Shown piece after piece: positions 34,640 through 45,976 of a stretch of 64,000 nt of DNA. Location: assembly GCA_000611775.1 (NCBI GenBank), contig KK106982.1, forward strand, positions 4,224,996-4,288,995, read 5' to 3'. Positions within the stretch are counted from its first letter, which is position 1. Every line of letters starts with the position of its first letter. Origin of the DNA: Umbilicaria muhlenbergii (taxonomy: Eukaryota > Ascomycota > Lecanoromycetes > Umbilicariales > Umbilicariaceae). A model generated the notes under the pieces. The model ran no database searches. It was not told the DNA's origin and worked only from the letters and a program-made list of their open reading frames with translations. The position numbers and the translations under genes are program-made.

Positions 34640-35965
34640 ATGGCCTCCTCCAAAATTTTCTCCCTCGAAGGCCAAGGCCTCAAACTCGAAACCGCCTCCG
34701 ACATCGAGCCCCACCTCGCCCCCCTCCGCTCCAACGATCAAGTCGAAGAAATCCGCCTCGGCGGCAACACCCTGGGCGTCCCCGCCTGCGCCGCCCTCGC
34801 CAGCATCCTCCGCACGAAAAAAACGCTCCAAACGGCCAACCTCGCCGACATATTTACCTCGCGGCTCCTATCTGAGATCCCGCCCGCGCTCTCCTCCTTA
34901 CTAACCGCCCTACTCGAACTGCCGAACCTACACACCGTCAATCTCTCCGACAACGCATTCGGGCTCAACGCGCAAGCGCCACTTGTGGAGTTTTTGAGCA
35001 AGCATGTGCCGCTTAGGTGTTTGGTGCTGAACAACAACGGGTTGGGACCGAGGGCGGGGACGTTGGTTGCGGATGCGTTGACGCGGTTGGCGGGGCGGAA
35101 GGGGGAGGCGAGGTCGAGGATGAAAGCAGCGGAAGAGGGGGATGCTGGTCATGATGGTGATGAGGGTGCGAAGAAGGAGGGGGGGGTGCCGGATCTAGAG
35201 ACGATCGAGTGCGGACGCAACAGACTGGAGAGCGGGTCGATGAGTGCGTGGGCGCGGGCGTTCCAGGCGCACAGGGGGGTGAAAAAGGTGCGCATGGTGC
35301 AGAATGGGATTCGGCAGGATGGGATTGCCGTTTTGCTGAAAGAAGGGCTGGCGGCGTGTGAGGGGCTCGAGGTGCTGGATTTGCAGGATAACACGTTCAC
35401 TGTCACGGGGGCGCGGGCGCTGGCGGAGGTGGTGGGCGGATGGAAGGAGATCAGGGAACTGGGGGTTGGGGATTGTTTGCTGGGGGCTCGGGGAGGGGTG
35501 CTGGTTGCGGAGGCGTTGGGGAAGGGGTTGAATAAGGGTTTGAGGGTTTTGACACTGCAGTATAATGAGTTTGATACGAAGACCGTTAGGGCGCTGATGG
35601 TGGCGGCAAAGGGGGGATTGGAGGGGCTAAGGCGGGTGGAGCTCAATGGGAATAGGTTCTCGGAGGATGATGAGGGGGTGGAGGGGTTGAGGGTTTTGTT
35701 GGAGGAGAGGAGGGTGGAGGGGGAGGAGGGGGGGTTGGATGAGTTGAGTGATTTGGAGGGGGATAGTGATGAGGATGAAGACGAGGGGGACGAGGAGGAT
35801 GACGAGGATAAGGATGGGGAGAATGAGGATGATGAGGAGACGAGGGAACAGAAGGCGGAAGGGGTGTTGAAGCAGGCCGATCAGGAAGAGGAGGCGAATG
35901 TGTCGCAGAAGAAAGACGAGGACGTGGACGCTCTGGCGGCGCAGTTGGATAAAACCGGACTTTAG
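34640..35965 (+). CDS. rna1: Ran GTPase-activating protein (RanGAP1/Rna1)
   Basis: Single exon, 441 aa. Leucine-rich repeats of the RNH1/RanGAP type fill residues 1 to about 345 (LGGNTLG, VNLSDNAFG, LVLNNNGLG, VRMVQNGI, LDLQDNTF, LTLQYNEF, VELNGNRF), followed by an Asp/Glu-rich tail (about 365-415) and a short C-terminal segment. The catalytic Arg lies in LADIFTSRLLSEIPPAL as Arg75, matching DIFTGR in yeast Rna1. The protein triggers GTP hydrolysis by Ran in the cytoplasm and so sets the Ran gradient for nuclear transport. An inserted acidic/basic loop near 155-180 (AEEGDAGHDGDEGAKKEGG) separates two repeats. Strong G bias on the coding strand in the second half. Confidence 0.93.
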   Translation: MASSKIFSLEGQGLKLETASDIEPHLAPLRSNDQVEEIRLGGNTLGVPACAALASILRTKKTLQTANLADIFTSRLLSEIPPALSSLLTALLELPNLHTVNLSDNAFGLNAQAPLVEFLSKHVPLRCLVLNNNGLGPRAGTLVADALTRLAGRKGEARSRMKAAEEGDAGHDGDEGAKKEGGVPDLETIECGRNRLESGSMSAWARAFQAHRGVKKVRMVQNGIRQDGIAVLLKEGLAACEGLEVLDLQDNTFTVTGARALAEVVGGWKEIRELGVGDCLLGARGGVLVAEALGKGLNKGLRVLTLQYNEFDTKTVRALMVAAKGGLEGLRRVELNGNRFSEDDEGVEGLRVLLEERRVEGEEGGLDELSDLEGDSDEDEDEGDEEDDEDKDGENEDDEETREQKAEGVLKQADQEEEANVSQKKDEDVDALAAQLDKTGL

Positions 35966-36283
35966 GACGGCGTTCTTGGCGGCGTTGACACGTCTTAGAT
36001 AGGCGACATAGACTTCTATTCCCAATACCACTGCAGCGCATAGAATAGTACGGCAACCGTTCAGGTCCAATCAAATGAAAGACCCGGGACCTCGTGGTCT
36101 GCATTCTGTTCCGCCGAAAACTCCACCCCTAGTCTAGAATTGACAGCACCACGCTTAGGGTAGATTTATAGTAGGGAGCGTCACGAGTGCGGAAACGATT
36201 TCAATTTAAAGCATCATTAAAATGAAGAAGTGGAGAACCAAGACTATAGCTAAACATGTTTTACAGACTCTGCAAGTCTGTAT
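35966..36283. other. Converging 3' ends of RanGAP gene and NLR
   Basis: 318 bp between two stop codons of facing genes; A/T-rich toward the right. No gene seen; it holds both terminators. Confidence 0.35.
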
Positions 36284-39200
36284 TTACATGTATATTTTCT
36301 TGAAAAGAGTGTCATCACATTCAGGAAGGAAGTACAGCTCCAAGTCACAATCATCCTCCGCGTCAAACTGCTCCATCTTGCGTTTCAGCTGACCATCGGC
36401 AGAGTTGCTCTTCATCTCCACCACCGCGTCACTTAAGCTCCAGCCTCCAAGGTCGTCGTCTTCCTTGTCATAGAGCCCGATAGGAGGCGAAAATTCCATT
36501 AGCATGCTCTTTGCTCTGCTATCGGCACATTCCTCGCACGTAGCCAGAGGGTCTACTCGCCAAGAAGGCCGGATGGAGCCGCTCCCAATGATGATCATAC
36601 CACGGTTGTCATCAGCGTGAGGAGGAAAGTATCGAACTTCCCGGCTGCGGGCTGAGTTAGGCATGAAGATGGGCTGGCTCGGGACTGACACAGGGTTCTG
36701 TTTGGCACCTTCTCCACTCGCAGCTTTGAATAGGCCGACGCGGAACACGGTGAGCAGGTTCTCATCACTGCTGCGGGAGAGATACACGTTTGTCGCTGAC
36801 CAGGTCATGTTGACGGGCATTGTGGAGCCGGAAAGAGAGCTTGATTCCCCCAAAGAAACTTTGACACGATGAATCATTGTCGGAGGGCTTCGCGACGTTT
36901 TCCTCACAGATAAGCGGTGGGTCGAAATGAAGACAGTCATGATCAGTGGTTCTCGGTCATCGGACCGTTTCTTGCGCTTTGACACAGTTTTCCTGCGGGC
37001 TTCAAGTGATGCAACGTGCAGGAAACTTCCGCAGGAGGAGAAGTGACACTTTATGAAGACGTGTCGAGCTGTTCCAAACCGTCAGCGGGACAAAGCAATC
37101 TAGGAATAAGGAAGGGAGACGAACTCTTGCGCGTTGATGGTTTGGCCCTTCTGATGAAGTGGGTATGGCCTTCAAAATCTGCAAACAGAATATCACCAGA
37201 ACACAGAGGCCAAACAACCAATGGTTTCGAAGGATGAATCGCAGGGGGTGAGCCGTAAAGCATCACCGGTAGGGGGTGAATATACTTGAATACCTGGATC
37301 GGATGGCCTGAGCTGAGATCGTATACCATAAGTGAACCTTGCTGAGCCTTTGCTCCTGACTTGGATTCGTGAGGACGAGGCGCTCTATACCTATAGAATG
37401 ATGCCTCATCGTCGCTGCTTAAGTCCACTTGTTCTGAGGCATCTCCCCAGTCACTGCTCGAGTCGTAAATATCATCTTGTTCTCCGTAGTCGTTATCGTC
37501 AGATCCGCTATCGAAAGCGACCTCTTCCCCTTCGCTCTCAGATTCCTCGCGAAGAACCTTATAGCTATGAACCACATCATCAGAGGAGTCTTCGCCTCCA
37601 TCATTCTCGCTGTCTGCATCGTCCTCATCCTCTGAATTCATGTCTGACATTTCATCTTCTGATATGTCTGACTGGTTCCATAGCACCTGGTCGCCTTGAT
37701 CAGGCTCTGTAGATCCTTCGCTCCAGCTCTCATCCGCTGAATCGTACTCTAGAGACTCATCTGACCCACTTTCATTTCCTTCATTTTCACTTGAGGTTCC
37801 TTCTGGAGATTGTTGAGACGGAGTATTTGATCCGTGGTCGCTCTTGGACAGCTTGCTGGAACCGTTAAGTGAGTCTAGAAGTGCAGAGCCTTGACCTGGA
37901 TTGGAGTCGGTTTTATCCTCAACAGCGAGGTCTGTTCCAATATCCTTAGCTTTTTGATCCCCAGACCCGTTTTGATTGACGATGACCTCCGGAACTCTTC
38001 GCCTAGTGGCTAGAATAACATACGGTCCCCGACCAGTAATCTCTTCGAAATAGACTGGAGAACATCCGTCTGTTGCATCTAGGCCGGCGATCTTGGCGTA
38101 ATCGCCACTGTTATCCTTCAATAGTATCTGAGATCCAATGCGCAGGTAGGTCATATCGGGGCTGAACGAGATGGGTTCTGGACTCCCAAAACGCTTTTGT
38201 TTCTCTCCCAATGCCTTCCCGTAGGAGGTCCACTTCGTCGCATCGGATGTGGTTGAAATGGTCTTAGTCCTTACCAGTGTGGGCGAAGCGCCGCTCGCCA
38301 GCCGCCAGACCTCGCAGTGGAAGCGAAGGGTTGCCCCGTCTACAGAGCTGGAGTCACATCTCATCGTTAGCGACAGATGGCTATGCCACTAATCTTGGTT
38401 TCTTGACGCGTGAAAGTGTACTCACTTGTCCCCTGCTAGGTGCATTACCCTGATCTCGCTTCGGTTGGATGCAATGGCTTCGTAGTAAGGACCGGCTCTT
38501 TCAATCCCGGTGCCTTCTTTGGGGGTTAGCCTGAAGCTTTTGTACCGCTCATGATTTGACGATAAGAAATTCTGTGGGCCCAGTGCTCCCCAAAAACAAC
38601 GATCCACTTCCCCTGCATAGGCCCCAACAGCCCCGTGTCCGTAAACTTCACATTCAGCACAGTCACAATGTTCCAAGTCCAGCAAATGTCTCCATTCGTT
38701 GACGAAATTACCATAGTCTTCCGAGTACTTGCTGCGATCAATAGAATTGTGCGAGCTGAACCATCGCGGGAAGACGCGCTTTGACCGTCTATAGCCCATG
38801 TATGCGCCATGCCCATCTGAGATGGTATGGAGTGCAAAATGGAGTTGGACCCAGAGGCTCTGCACTTGTATAGTAGTCTGATAGTTCGTCGAATGCAAAA
38901 AGTCTTTGACTCTTTGAGAGACCTCTTGCGTCCCCTCGACTCCGTCCAAGTGCTTGTCCCAATACTTGGCAGAATATTTCAAGAAGCGATGCTCTTCGGT
39001 ATTGTCACCCAAAGTAGTTATCCACTGGTCGGATCGCGGATCACTACGTGAGCCTGGAGATAGTCCTTTCTTCGCCAGTAACTTCGAGAACCTACCTTGT
39101 GATAGATACAGGAGGCACGCGTTTGCGATTGTGAATTCCGAGATCAACCGACTCTTTCCGCCTTCGATATCTGGCTCACCTTGCAAGAATATCTGATCGT

Positions 39201-41421
39201 TTTTCAGAAGAAAGTCTTTGACCGTCGAATGAAAGAGGTAGCAAACGGAATCTTCGGGGTCCTCTGTGTCTTGTTGAGTCTCTATCAATGGCGCGAAGAG
39301 TTTGCGAACAGACTGCTTCCAAGGAATATTGCGGTCCTTCAATACTTCGGGTTTAGTAGTCGACACAATGCCGATTGCTTCTTGTAGTTCTTTGAAGCGA
39401 AGACGTCGCTTCGAAAAGGCAACAAGCGCAAATATTTTGCTGTTATGTCCATCAGCCTTTTTGTAATCAGAGATGCCAGGGGCAAAGGAAGCATACCTCG
39501 CAAGGTCTCGTTCTTTCACCTCATAGCGACTGAAAATTCGCTTGTAATAATCATCAAGATCTTTGGGTAGCCCATCTTTTATGAATTGCTCCATGTCATC
39601 AAAACAGGCCACCTCGTCTTTCAAGGTCTTTATCATGAGGCTTGCCCAGAGGAAGTTCCCATTCGCACGTTTTTTCAATTCAGCTAATATCCAATTCCGA
39701 GTTTCTTCACCCACTTCTATGTTGTCCAATCCCGGAACGGTCTGAGACAAATAGATATCAACGTCAGTCTGTATCTGATCCTTGATATTCAGGGTCGGGA
39801 AAGCCCCAAGTCTTTCACGGATACAAGCTCTGTCTTGGGTACTGCACCAAACTCTCACAGTGCTCGGAGAAGACTCAGCTAACTCGATAATGAAATCAAC
39901 AATCTTAGAAGCTTCATTCCACCTAGCTACTGTACACTCCTCGTCCAACCCATCGAGGAAGATGTACACAACTGGTAGCTCGCAGACAAGCAGGCGAATG
40001 AATTCTAGGACGTTCATCAAATCACCAGCGCTCTTCTGCGTATGGGCATGCAGCGCTTCCGGGATATCCTGAAGTCGGAGCCAGAAACGCTCGAAGAGTT
40101 GAGCTGCCAAGTTCCGAGCCGTTTGCAGGGCTGTACGCTGTTGATCGTCAAAGTCATAGAATTGGAATGCCACAGCTGGCTCCGCTTCGAAGCTCTTGAC
40201 ATGGTCCACAGCATAGGAACAGAGGATCGACTTTCCGGACCCAGGGCCTGCGTAAAGCCAGACAACTGGCTGGTTCGATGTTCTATTGACCCAGTCTTCG
40301 AATATGGGGGCCTTCAGAAGCCAGTCGCACGTATTCCCAAACCGACTGATGGTGTTGTTGTAATGTCGCCTCGAGTTTGACTCGTTGAGTGCCTGTCCAC
40401 CAAGCCAAGAGCGAATACGGTCGCTTTGCTGTTGCTTCCTCCATGCAGAAGCTTCTTTCCGTTCTAGCTTGTTCTCGAGTCTCTCTAATCCTGCCTCAAC
40501 CCTTTCCTTTTCAGCATCTTCCCGTTCTCCTCTCGCAATTCGCCCTTCTACAATGGGCACAAGCCTGTCCATGCGGTTCGCATCTTCCTTCAAGTCGTCC
40601 ACAATGCCTTGTAGTTTCTTTACACTAAATGAAGCGGCTGCTCTTAACAAGACGTTAAGGCCTGGTATGTAAGCCACCCGCTCACTTCTGGGGCACGTTT
40701 GCGAACTCACTGCATCGATCACACTCCTTGTCGACTCGACTCCAGAATCTGAATACGTTCTTGTAAGACAAGAAAAGATGCTGCTGCATGAGTGAAGATT
40801 TGCCATAAAGATCCTCGTAGAGCATTAACCGTTCCAATTGAGTTCTTAAAGACAGTAACTCTGATTTGATTTTATCGAAGAGGTCAACGCATCTGCCTAA
40901 GCCCTAGAACCATAACGTTTAGCTTGTTGAGACCTGGTTCTCCATCGGCTACAACAAGACATACATCAACCACAACTTTCACCGCGCCCCAGATTATCAG
41001 ACTTGCCGTTGGGTCGGCCTGGGCTTGTTTCAAATTCATGTTAGTAATTATCGGAGATGGACTGGAAGGTCAAAGGCGAACCGAGAGTATCAATGACACC
41101 ATAGTAGTCCTTGAGAACCCTAATCACCGGGCTCAGAACCTTTTTCATGATTTTCATGGATGGCTTATTGGCATTCTTGGTCTCAATATCCTCCATGGAG
41201 TTCTGGATGCTCTCTGGTGTAGGGGGGGTGTTTATGTCGATACGAGACAGGATGGACCTTTTGCTCCTCTTTTTCTCGGGTAAATTGTAGAAATAATCAT
41301 TGAAGGCATCCACGAAAGCGGTTGACGGCCTTGGTAACTCTTGTATCAGTAGGCTACAATGTTAGATACAGTATCTTACATACACTTGCTGGGCCATCTC
41401 GTCATCTGTCAGAACAACCAT
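36284..41421 (-). CDS. NACHT-domain NLR (STAND NTPase) with DUF7708-like N-terminus and beta-propeller-like C-terminus
   Basis: Seven exons by hand: 41421-41380, 41337-41082, 41023-40961, 40896-40711, 40661-38426, 38347-37125, 37068-36284; 1596 aa. Naive frames give three or four separate pieces. The N-terminus (about 75-190) matches the helical domain that precedes NACHT in many fungal NLRs (VLSPVIRVLKDYYGVIDTL, ADPTAS-IIWGAVK, CVDLFDKIKSEL, FRFWSRVDKECD). NACHT follows: Walker A GPGSGKS at 321-327, Walker B YIFLDGLDEE at 415-424, then a winged-helix-like region with LFHSTVKDFLL. The C-terminal third resembles a WD-type propeller (GSLMVYDLSSGHPIQVFKY, VFIKCHFSSCGSFLHVASLE), interrupted by a long Asp/Glu/Ser-rich insert (about 1110-1250). 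Fungal NLRs act in heterokaryon incompatibility and immunity-like responses. The first intron (42 bp) and the donor at 40960 are the weakest calls. Confidence 0.82.
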
Positions 41422-41772
41422 GATTATCTGCAATAGCTGTGTCCGGTGCTTGTATCTCCTGTCATGGCGCACACCGGAGGTATGTCAAGAAGCAATGACA
41501 AAGCTAGGAAGATGGAATTGCAATCGCCACGACAGCGCCGCACCACGGGCAGTGCAGGAGGATTGAGCCTGTTTTGTGCACCTCGGGCTGACCGCACGAG
41601 GCATATTCGAATCCTTCTAGGCTACGCATAACCCATCAGCAAGGCGAGGGTTGGGGGGCCAAAAGATAAGCACCCCAGCATCTGAGCCGTATCATTGGAT
41701 ACAGTCGAGCGCTAGGCAACCATACAAGTCAGCTCGGACGGTGAGGAATTACGAGTCGTCGAAGACACAGTA
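41422..41772. other. NLR upstream region
   Basis: 351 bp between the NLR start and the pogo MITE, ending in the TA target dinucleotide at 41771-41772. No gene is supported. Confidence 0.35.
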
Positions 41773-42204
41773 ACGTAGCCCACGGGGCAACGCCGCACTA
41801 TAGGCAACGCCGCACCCCCCCCGGGAAAAAAATCAGAATTTCACCAATTGAGCTGTAAATTTCGATCTAAATAAGGAACTTTGAAGCTCTACATTGTAGT
41901 CTATAACAGAGCTGTAGGATCTATGCATTTCAGCACCTCCAAGGCTGCTTTTGCTGTGGCAACTGCAGTCTTCGCAGTCTGCTTCTCCTCTTTATCCTGC
42001 AGCCGTTTTGACTTCCTAGCCTGTGTCTCTAGCTGCTTTCTGGATTTGTAAGAGCGTTATTATAGGCCTCAATGGCCTTCAGAATACGCACTTCTTTCTC
42101 CGTTGAATGCATGCAATTATGGTGGAGAAATGGGTAATTTCAATAGGGGGGGGGGGGGGGGGTGCGGCGTTGCCTATAGTGCGGCGTTGCCCCGTGGACT
42201 ACGT
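41773..42204 (-). mobile_element. pogo/Fot1-type MITE with remnant transposase ends
   Basis: 432 bp flanked by TA on both sides (41771-41772 and 42205-42206). The terminal inverted repeats are about 50 bp and match with one difference, starting ACGTAG(C/T)CCACGGGGC; each holds an internal direct repeat of GGCAACGCCGCAC and ends in a C/G homopolymer (8 C left, 17 G right). Inside, on the minus strand, a short coding relic reads MHSTEKEVRILKAIEAYN (from 42112), like the start of Fot1/pogo transposases, then switches frame to the charged C-terminal tail (KQTAKTAVATAKAALEVL) with a stop at 41901-41903. The DDE catalytic core is absent, so this is an internally deleted, non-autonomous copy that would need a transposase in trans. 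Confidence 0.85.
41901..42112 (-). pseudogene. Fused N- and C-terminal ends of a pogo-like transposase
   Basis: About 27 residues of N-terminal helix-turn-helix region followed, after a frame change at the deletion junction (near 42030), by about 45 residues of the Lys/Ala/Glu-rich C-terminal tail and a TAG stop. The whole DNA-binding and DDE core between them is missing. It shows how the MITE arose from a longer transposon. Confidence 0.65.
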
Positions 42205-42535
42205 TAACTACGTGTCTCGTGGCGATGGTTAGCGGCTAGCTCCGACCCTAGACCGCCGAACGCCTGGAGACTGGAACGCTGAAAAGATTCAGGTGGGGCT
42301 GAGAAACCTCCCAGTGGCTTGCAAGCATGCATGAAGCATGGTTGAGCGAGTGAGCTAAACAGATTGACGTGCATGCACACGTAACGAACAGCTTATGCAA
42401 GAAGCCATGTGGCTCTCTGTAATTGTTGTTATAAGCTCTCGAGGTCGCGGAGGTCGTGGAGGTCACACTGGAGCCGGTTATGTCTCCGCTATCAACCATC
42501 AACTAAACACCATAGTTTAGGCTAGATCAATAACC

Positions 42536-44911
42536 ATGCCGGGTTCTACGATCAACCTCCCTTCGGCCAGTGATGAGCGGGAGAAGGAAAAGCAAGTCAA
42601 TGGGATCATTGGATCAGGGAAGGATGGCAAACCAAACGAGTCGGCAAAGCAAGAGTCAAGTCGTATCTTGCGTTATGCTGATGTGTAAGTCAAATTGCAC
42701 CTAATTTGCTCAAGCGGTGTGACTACATAATTACTGACACCATGCTTCTCTACAGTTTTGACGTGTGAGCCGAAACACTCAGCTTGTCCCGACTCTGATC
42801 CGCCGTGCTGACGACTGCTGGTTGCCCTCGCGTAGGAGAACGTACGCTCGAAAGCTTGTCAAAACATCGAAAGCCGACAAGAAGCTTGACAGGAAGAAAC
42901 CTGTTCTTGTTGAACGGCGTATCATCAACCACAAGGGCCAGCATACACATACCGAAGTTGATATCAAGAGTCGGGTGCTATGCAAGGTCTTGATAGAACT
43001 CAACAAAGATGTCGAGGGCTTGTCGCTTCAAAAGGAACCCCCATTCGTAAGATACCTACCCTGAAGATTGGTCAGTGAAGGGCTGATCGGGAATTGGGCG
43101 TGCACTAGGCCGATCCAGCGTTGTTCTTCCACTCGCGGTTCGGTCTAAAAGAGAGACTGTCTCAAGAGGAACAACAAGAATCTCCAGACACAGCGCTTAT
43201 AGCAGACATCTCGACAGCACTGCAATATGTCGATGAACAACATGGGAGTAATATCGCCAGCATGAAGAACCTCATATCTGAGAAGGAGATCACATGGGGC
43301 CTGCTTTGGGCGCTTTTCACCCCAAATACGATGATGTATCATTTCAACGAGTTCACGGAACAAGCACAAATATTGAGGATGAGAAGCATGAAAGTCCGGT
43401 TTCGAAAAGATAACACTCCGTACTGGCAGATAAGCTGCGACATGATCGCCGATGACGGCGTCAAATTCGGATACACGAAGCAATTGGGTCTTGCTCAAAG
43501 ACCGCATGAGTTTACCGACCTGGAGATTGACGGTTTCGATGGAGCCCGGAAGATCCAGGACCTCGTAGTCTATCCGTTGCAGTATGCTGAGAATGAGATG
43601 ACTATTCGATCAGAAGCGATTTCGAGAGGAAAGAAATACGCTAGCATGAAAGACCATTCGTACTGGGAGACGAGTGGGCCGGCCTTGCGGGAAACGATGA
43701 ACGACCGATATCAAAGCAAGCGCGCCAAATTCACTGTAGGTAACATGCATCCGAACCTAGAGACCTTGCTCAAATATTTATCAGACACATGGTCGCGCCA
43801 TGGTCGATGCCTCCGCATTTCGATCCTTCAATCCCAATCTGACTTGCGTTCCCGAGGTTCACTCAACCCTCGATAGGGAACAACTCACCGACGATCAGTT
43901 CATGATCTGTTCGCCAGTTGCTTACGGATTTGGCTTTGGTAACAAAATGTGGGGTGAGTGTTGTAATCCAAAACGAATCAACTGGCAGCTGAAGCATATC
44001 TAGGTGGCTTCGCGGTCTCACGTCTCGAAGATGTCGTGTGGAGGGATGAAGCATTCCGCTCATTGGTCATCGGGCAAAAACAGAAGACTCTCATTCATTC
44101 TCTGGTCAAGCAACGCTCCTCGAGAGGTACTGGATATGATGATGTAATTGAAGGGAAAGGTAAAGGTCTCATTGGACTCCTTAGCGGTCGCCCCGGGTGC
44201 GGCAAGACCTTGACTGCAGAAGCTGTTGCAGAGGTCACGACAAGACCATTATACATGGTCAGCGCTGGCGAGCTAGGGACTGCCCCAGACAAGGTTGACG
44301 AGCGGTTGACCTTGATCCTGGAACTGTCCTACAGGTGGGGCGCGGTGCTGCTTCTCGATGAAGCAGACGTGTTTCTTCAGGAGCGCGATACCAAGGACGT
44401 GAAGAGAAATGCGCTCGTGTCTATCTTCCTGCGACAGCTCGAGTACTTCCAGGGCATTCTGATTCTTACCACCAACCGCATTGGCGAGTGTGATTCGGCA
44501 TTCGAGAGTACGCCTTGCAAAAGTTCCATGCATTCGTACCGTCCCAATCTCTGACATCTCATAGGTCGAATCCACTTCTCCATCCATTATCCCGACCTCG
44601 GTCGTGATGCTCGAAGACTAATCTGGAGAATGTTCATCGACAAGGCCCAGAGCAGTGAGGGTATGACATCAGTCATTAGCGATGGAGACATCGACCGACT
44701 CGCGATGCATGAGATGAATGGACGCCAGGTTTGTCCATTTCTGCCTCTTATGGTCGATTTTCACATGTTCTAATTCTTCTGTTAGATCAAGCATGCAGTG
44801 GGTAGCGCACGATCGATCGCTCAGGAAGACAAACAGCCTCTAAATGCCTCACACATAGACACAGTCCTGGAAGTTGTTGAGGATTGGAACATTGCGAAAA
44901 CAAGGCAATGA
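42536..44911 (+). CDS. AAA+ ATPase (fungal DUF7025-AAA type)
   Basis: Eight exons by hand: 42536-42684, 42756-42764, 42836-43046, 43109-43735, 43785-43953, 44004-44507, 44565-44728, 44786-44911; 652 aa. Exon 2 is only 9 nt; it keeps frame (YADV-FDV-RTYARK). The N-terminal half matches the region that precedes AAA modules in many mould ATPases (NEFTEQAQILRMRSMKVR, GRAMVDASAFRSFNPN). The AAA module has Walker A GRPGCGKT (450-457), Walker B VLLLDEAD (503-510), sensor 1 in LTTNRIG and the SRIHF arginine region. The C-terminal helical lid is in the last two exons. The class resembles Bcs1/Cdc48-type ATPases in sequence, but the substrate is unknown. It diverges from the NLR, with the pogo MITE in the shared upstream DNA. 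Confidence 0.85.
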
Positions 44912-45529
44912 AGCATATTCAGCACACGAAGTTGCCTTTAAAAAGGTGGAGTCACTGTGACAGGCTTATATGAGTTTAAGGTGGCATGCAAGTTCTTTTA
45001 TGCTCTCCTATAGAGAATATGTGCATTACTTTTGATCTGTTGTGAGGTGTTACTGAAAGAGGTGCATTAAAGCTCGACACTGTTGTGTCTCAATTTACAA
45101 TGACTTAATAATCACTCTGTATATGTTCTGTTATTAATGTGAGATGATAGAGCTACAAATATTCAATATCTTAAAACACTGTGAGAAAGGTTCACCTATG
45201 TGCATTGCCTTAAGCTTCACTTGAACCGCTGTGAATGAACCTGAGCCAATGCCTGCTGCGTAAGGTAAGGTAGGAAAAGGGAGTTAACCAGCATCAATGA
45301 CGTAGCCAGCCCTCCACCAAGCACACAGCGACAGACAACAGCGGTTGCCGTACGGAAGTACTCCACACAGCAAACTCTCAGCCCTACCGGCACCCCGATC
45401 CCGCTCCGCGTCCCTACCACCGACTCATCAGTCCTGCCAAATATCGCGCTCGCCATCCCCTTCCCACCACCACCCCCTAGCCCTCCAATCCACCAGCGCA
45501 CCTCCCAGCCCTCGAAAGCAACCTCCACA
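44912..45529. other. Intergenic between the AAA gene and cox17
   Basis: 618 bp; A/T-rich 44.93-45.2 kb, then C-rich leader-like DNA before the cox17 ATG. No gene seen. Confidence 0.35.
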
Positions 45530-45976
45530 ATGTCATCCCAAGCCATCTCCAGCATCCCCAGCTGTACGCCCCCCGGCACCAATCCCCCGGCGTTGGAGAG
45601 GTCCACTGAAGCTAACCCACCTGCCCCCCGGTAGCACCTTCGAATCTCGCTGCCGACTTGAAACCGCAGGGGAGCGCCTCTGCGAGTGTGAAGGTGAATT
45701 ACTCAACCGCCCCCTTTTTCCCTACCTCTCCCCTCTCCTCCCCCCTTCCCTTGCCCAACCCCCACAACCCCCCCGATCTCACCTTCTCGTCCCCTTCTCT
45801 CTAGGTGTCTGCCTTGCTAACCAGAACCCTAGCCCTGCTGCGTATGCAAAGACGAAAAGGCAGCGCGCGACGAATGCATGCTTTTCTCCAACAGCGATAG
45901 CCCCCAGGAGGAATGCGCGAGTATGGTGGATAAGTATCGGAGTTGTATGGCGGGGTATGGGTTTAAGATGGGGTGA
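45530..45976 (+). CDS. cox17: Mitochondrial copper chaperone Cox17
   Basis: Three exons: 45530-45563, 45635-45693, 45833-45976 (introns 71 and 139 bp), 78 aa. Exon 2 ends with a Lys codon and exon 3 begins PCCVCKDEKAARDECMLFS, restoring the KPCCxC copper-binding motif across the splice; the twin CX9C helix-pair follows (C-x9-C around ARDECMLFS and EECASMVDKYRSCMAGYGF). Cox17 carries Cu(I) in the intermembrane space to Sco1 and Cox11 for cytochrome c oxidase. Exon 3 is certain; exons 1 and 2 rest on splice signals (donor GTACGC, branch GCTAAC, acceptor GGTAG) and the usual length of 65-80 aa. No single long open frame reveals this gene. Confidence 0.85.

Noticed and set aside
40662-40806. ATG at 40806 as start of the NACHT protein
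   Set aside because: The first 49 residues from that ATG are out of frame with the conserved N-terminal domain, and a GT-AG intron (40710-40662) joins the correct upstream exons.
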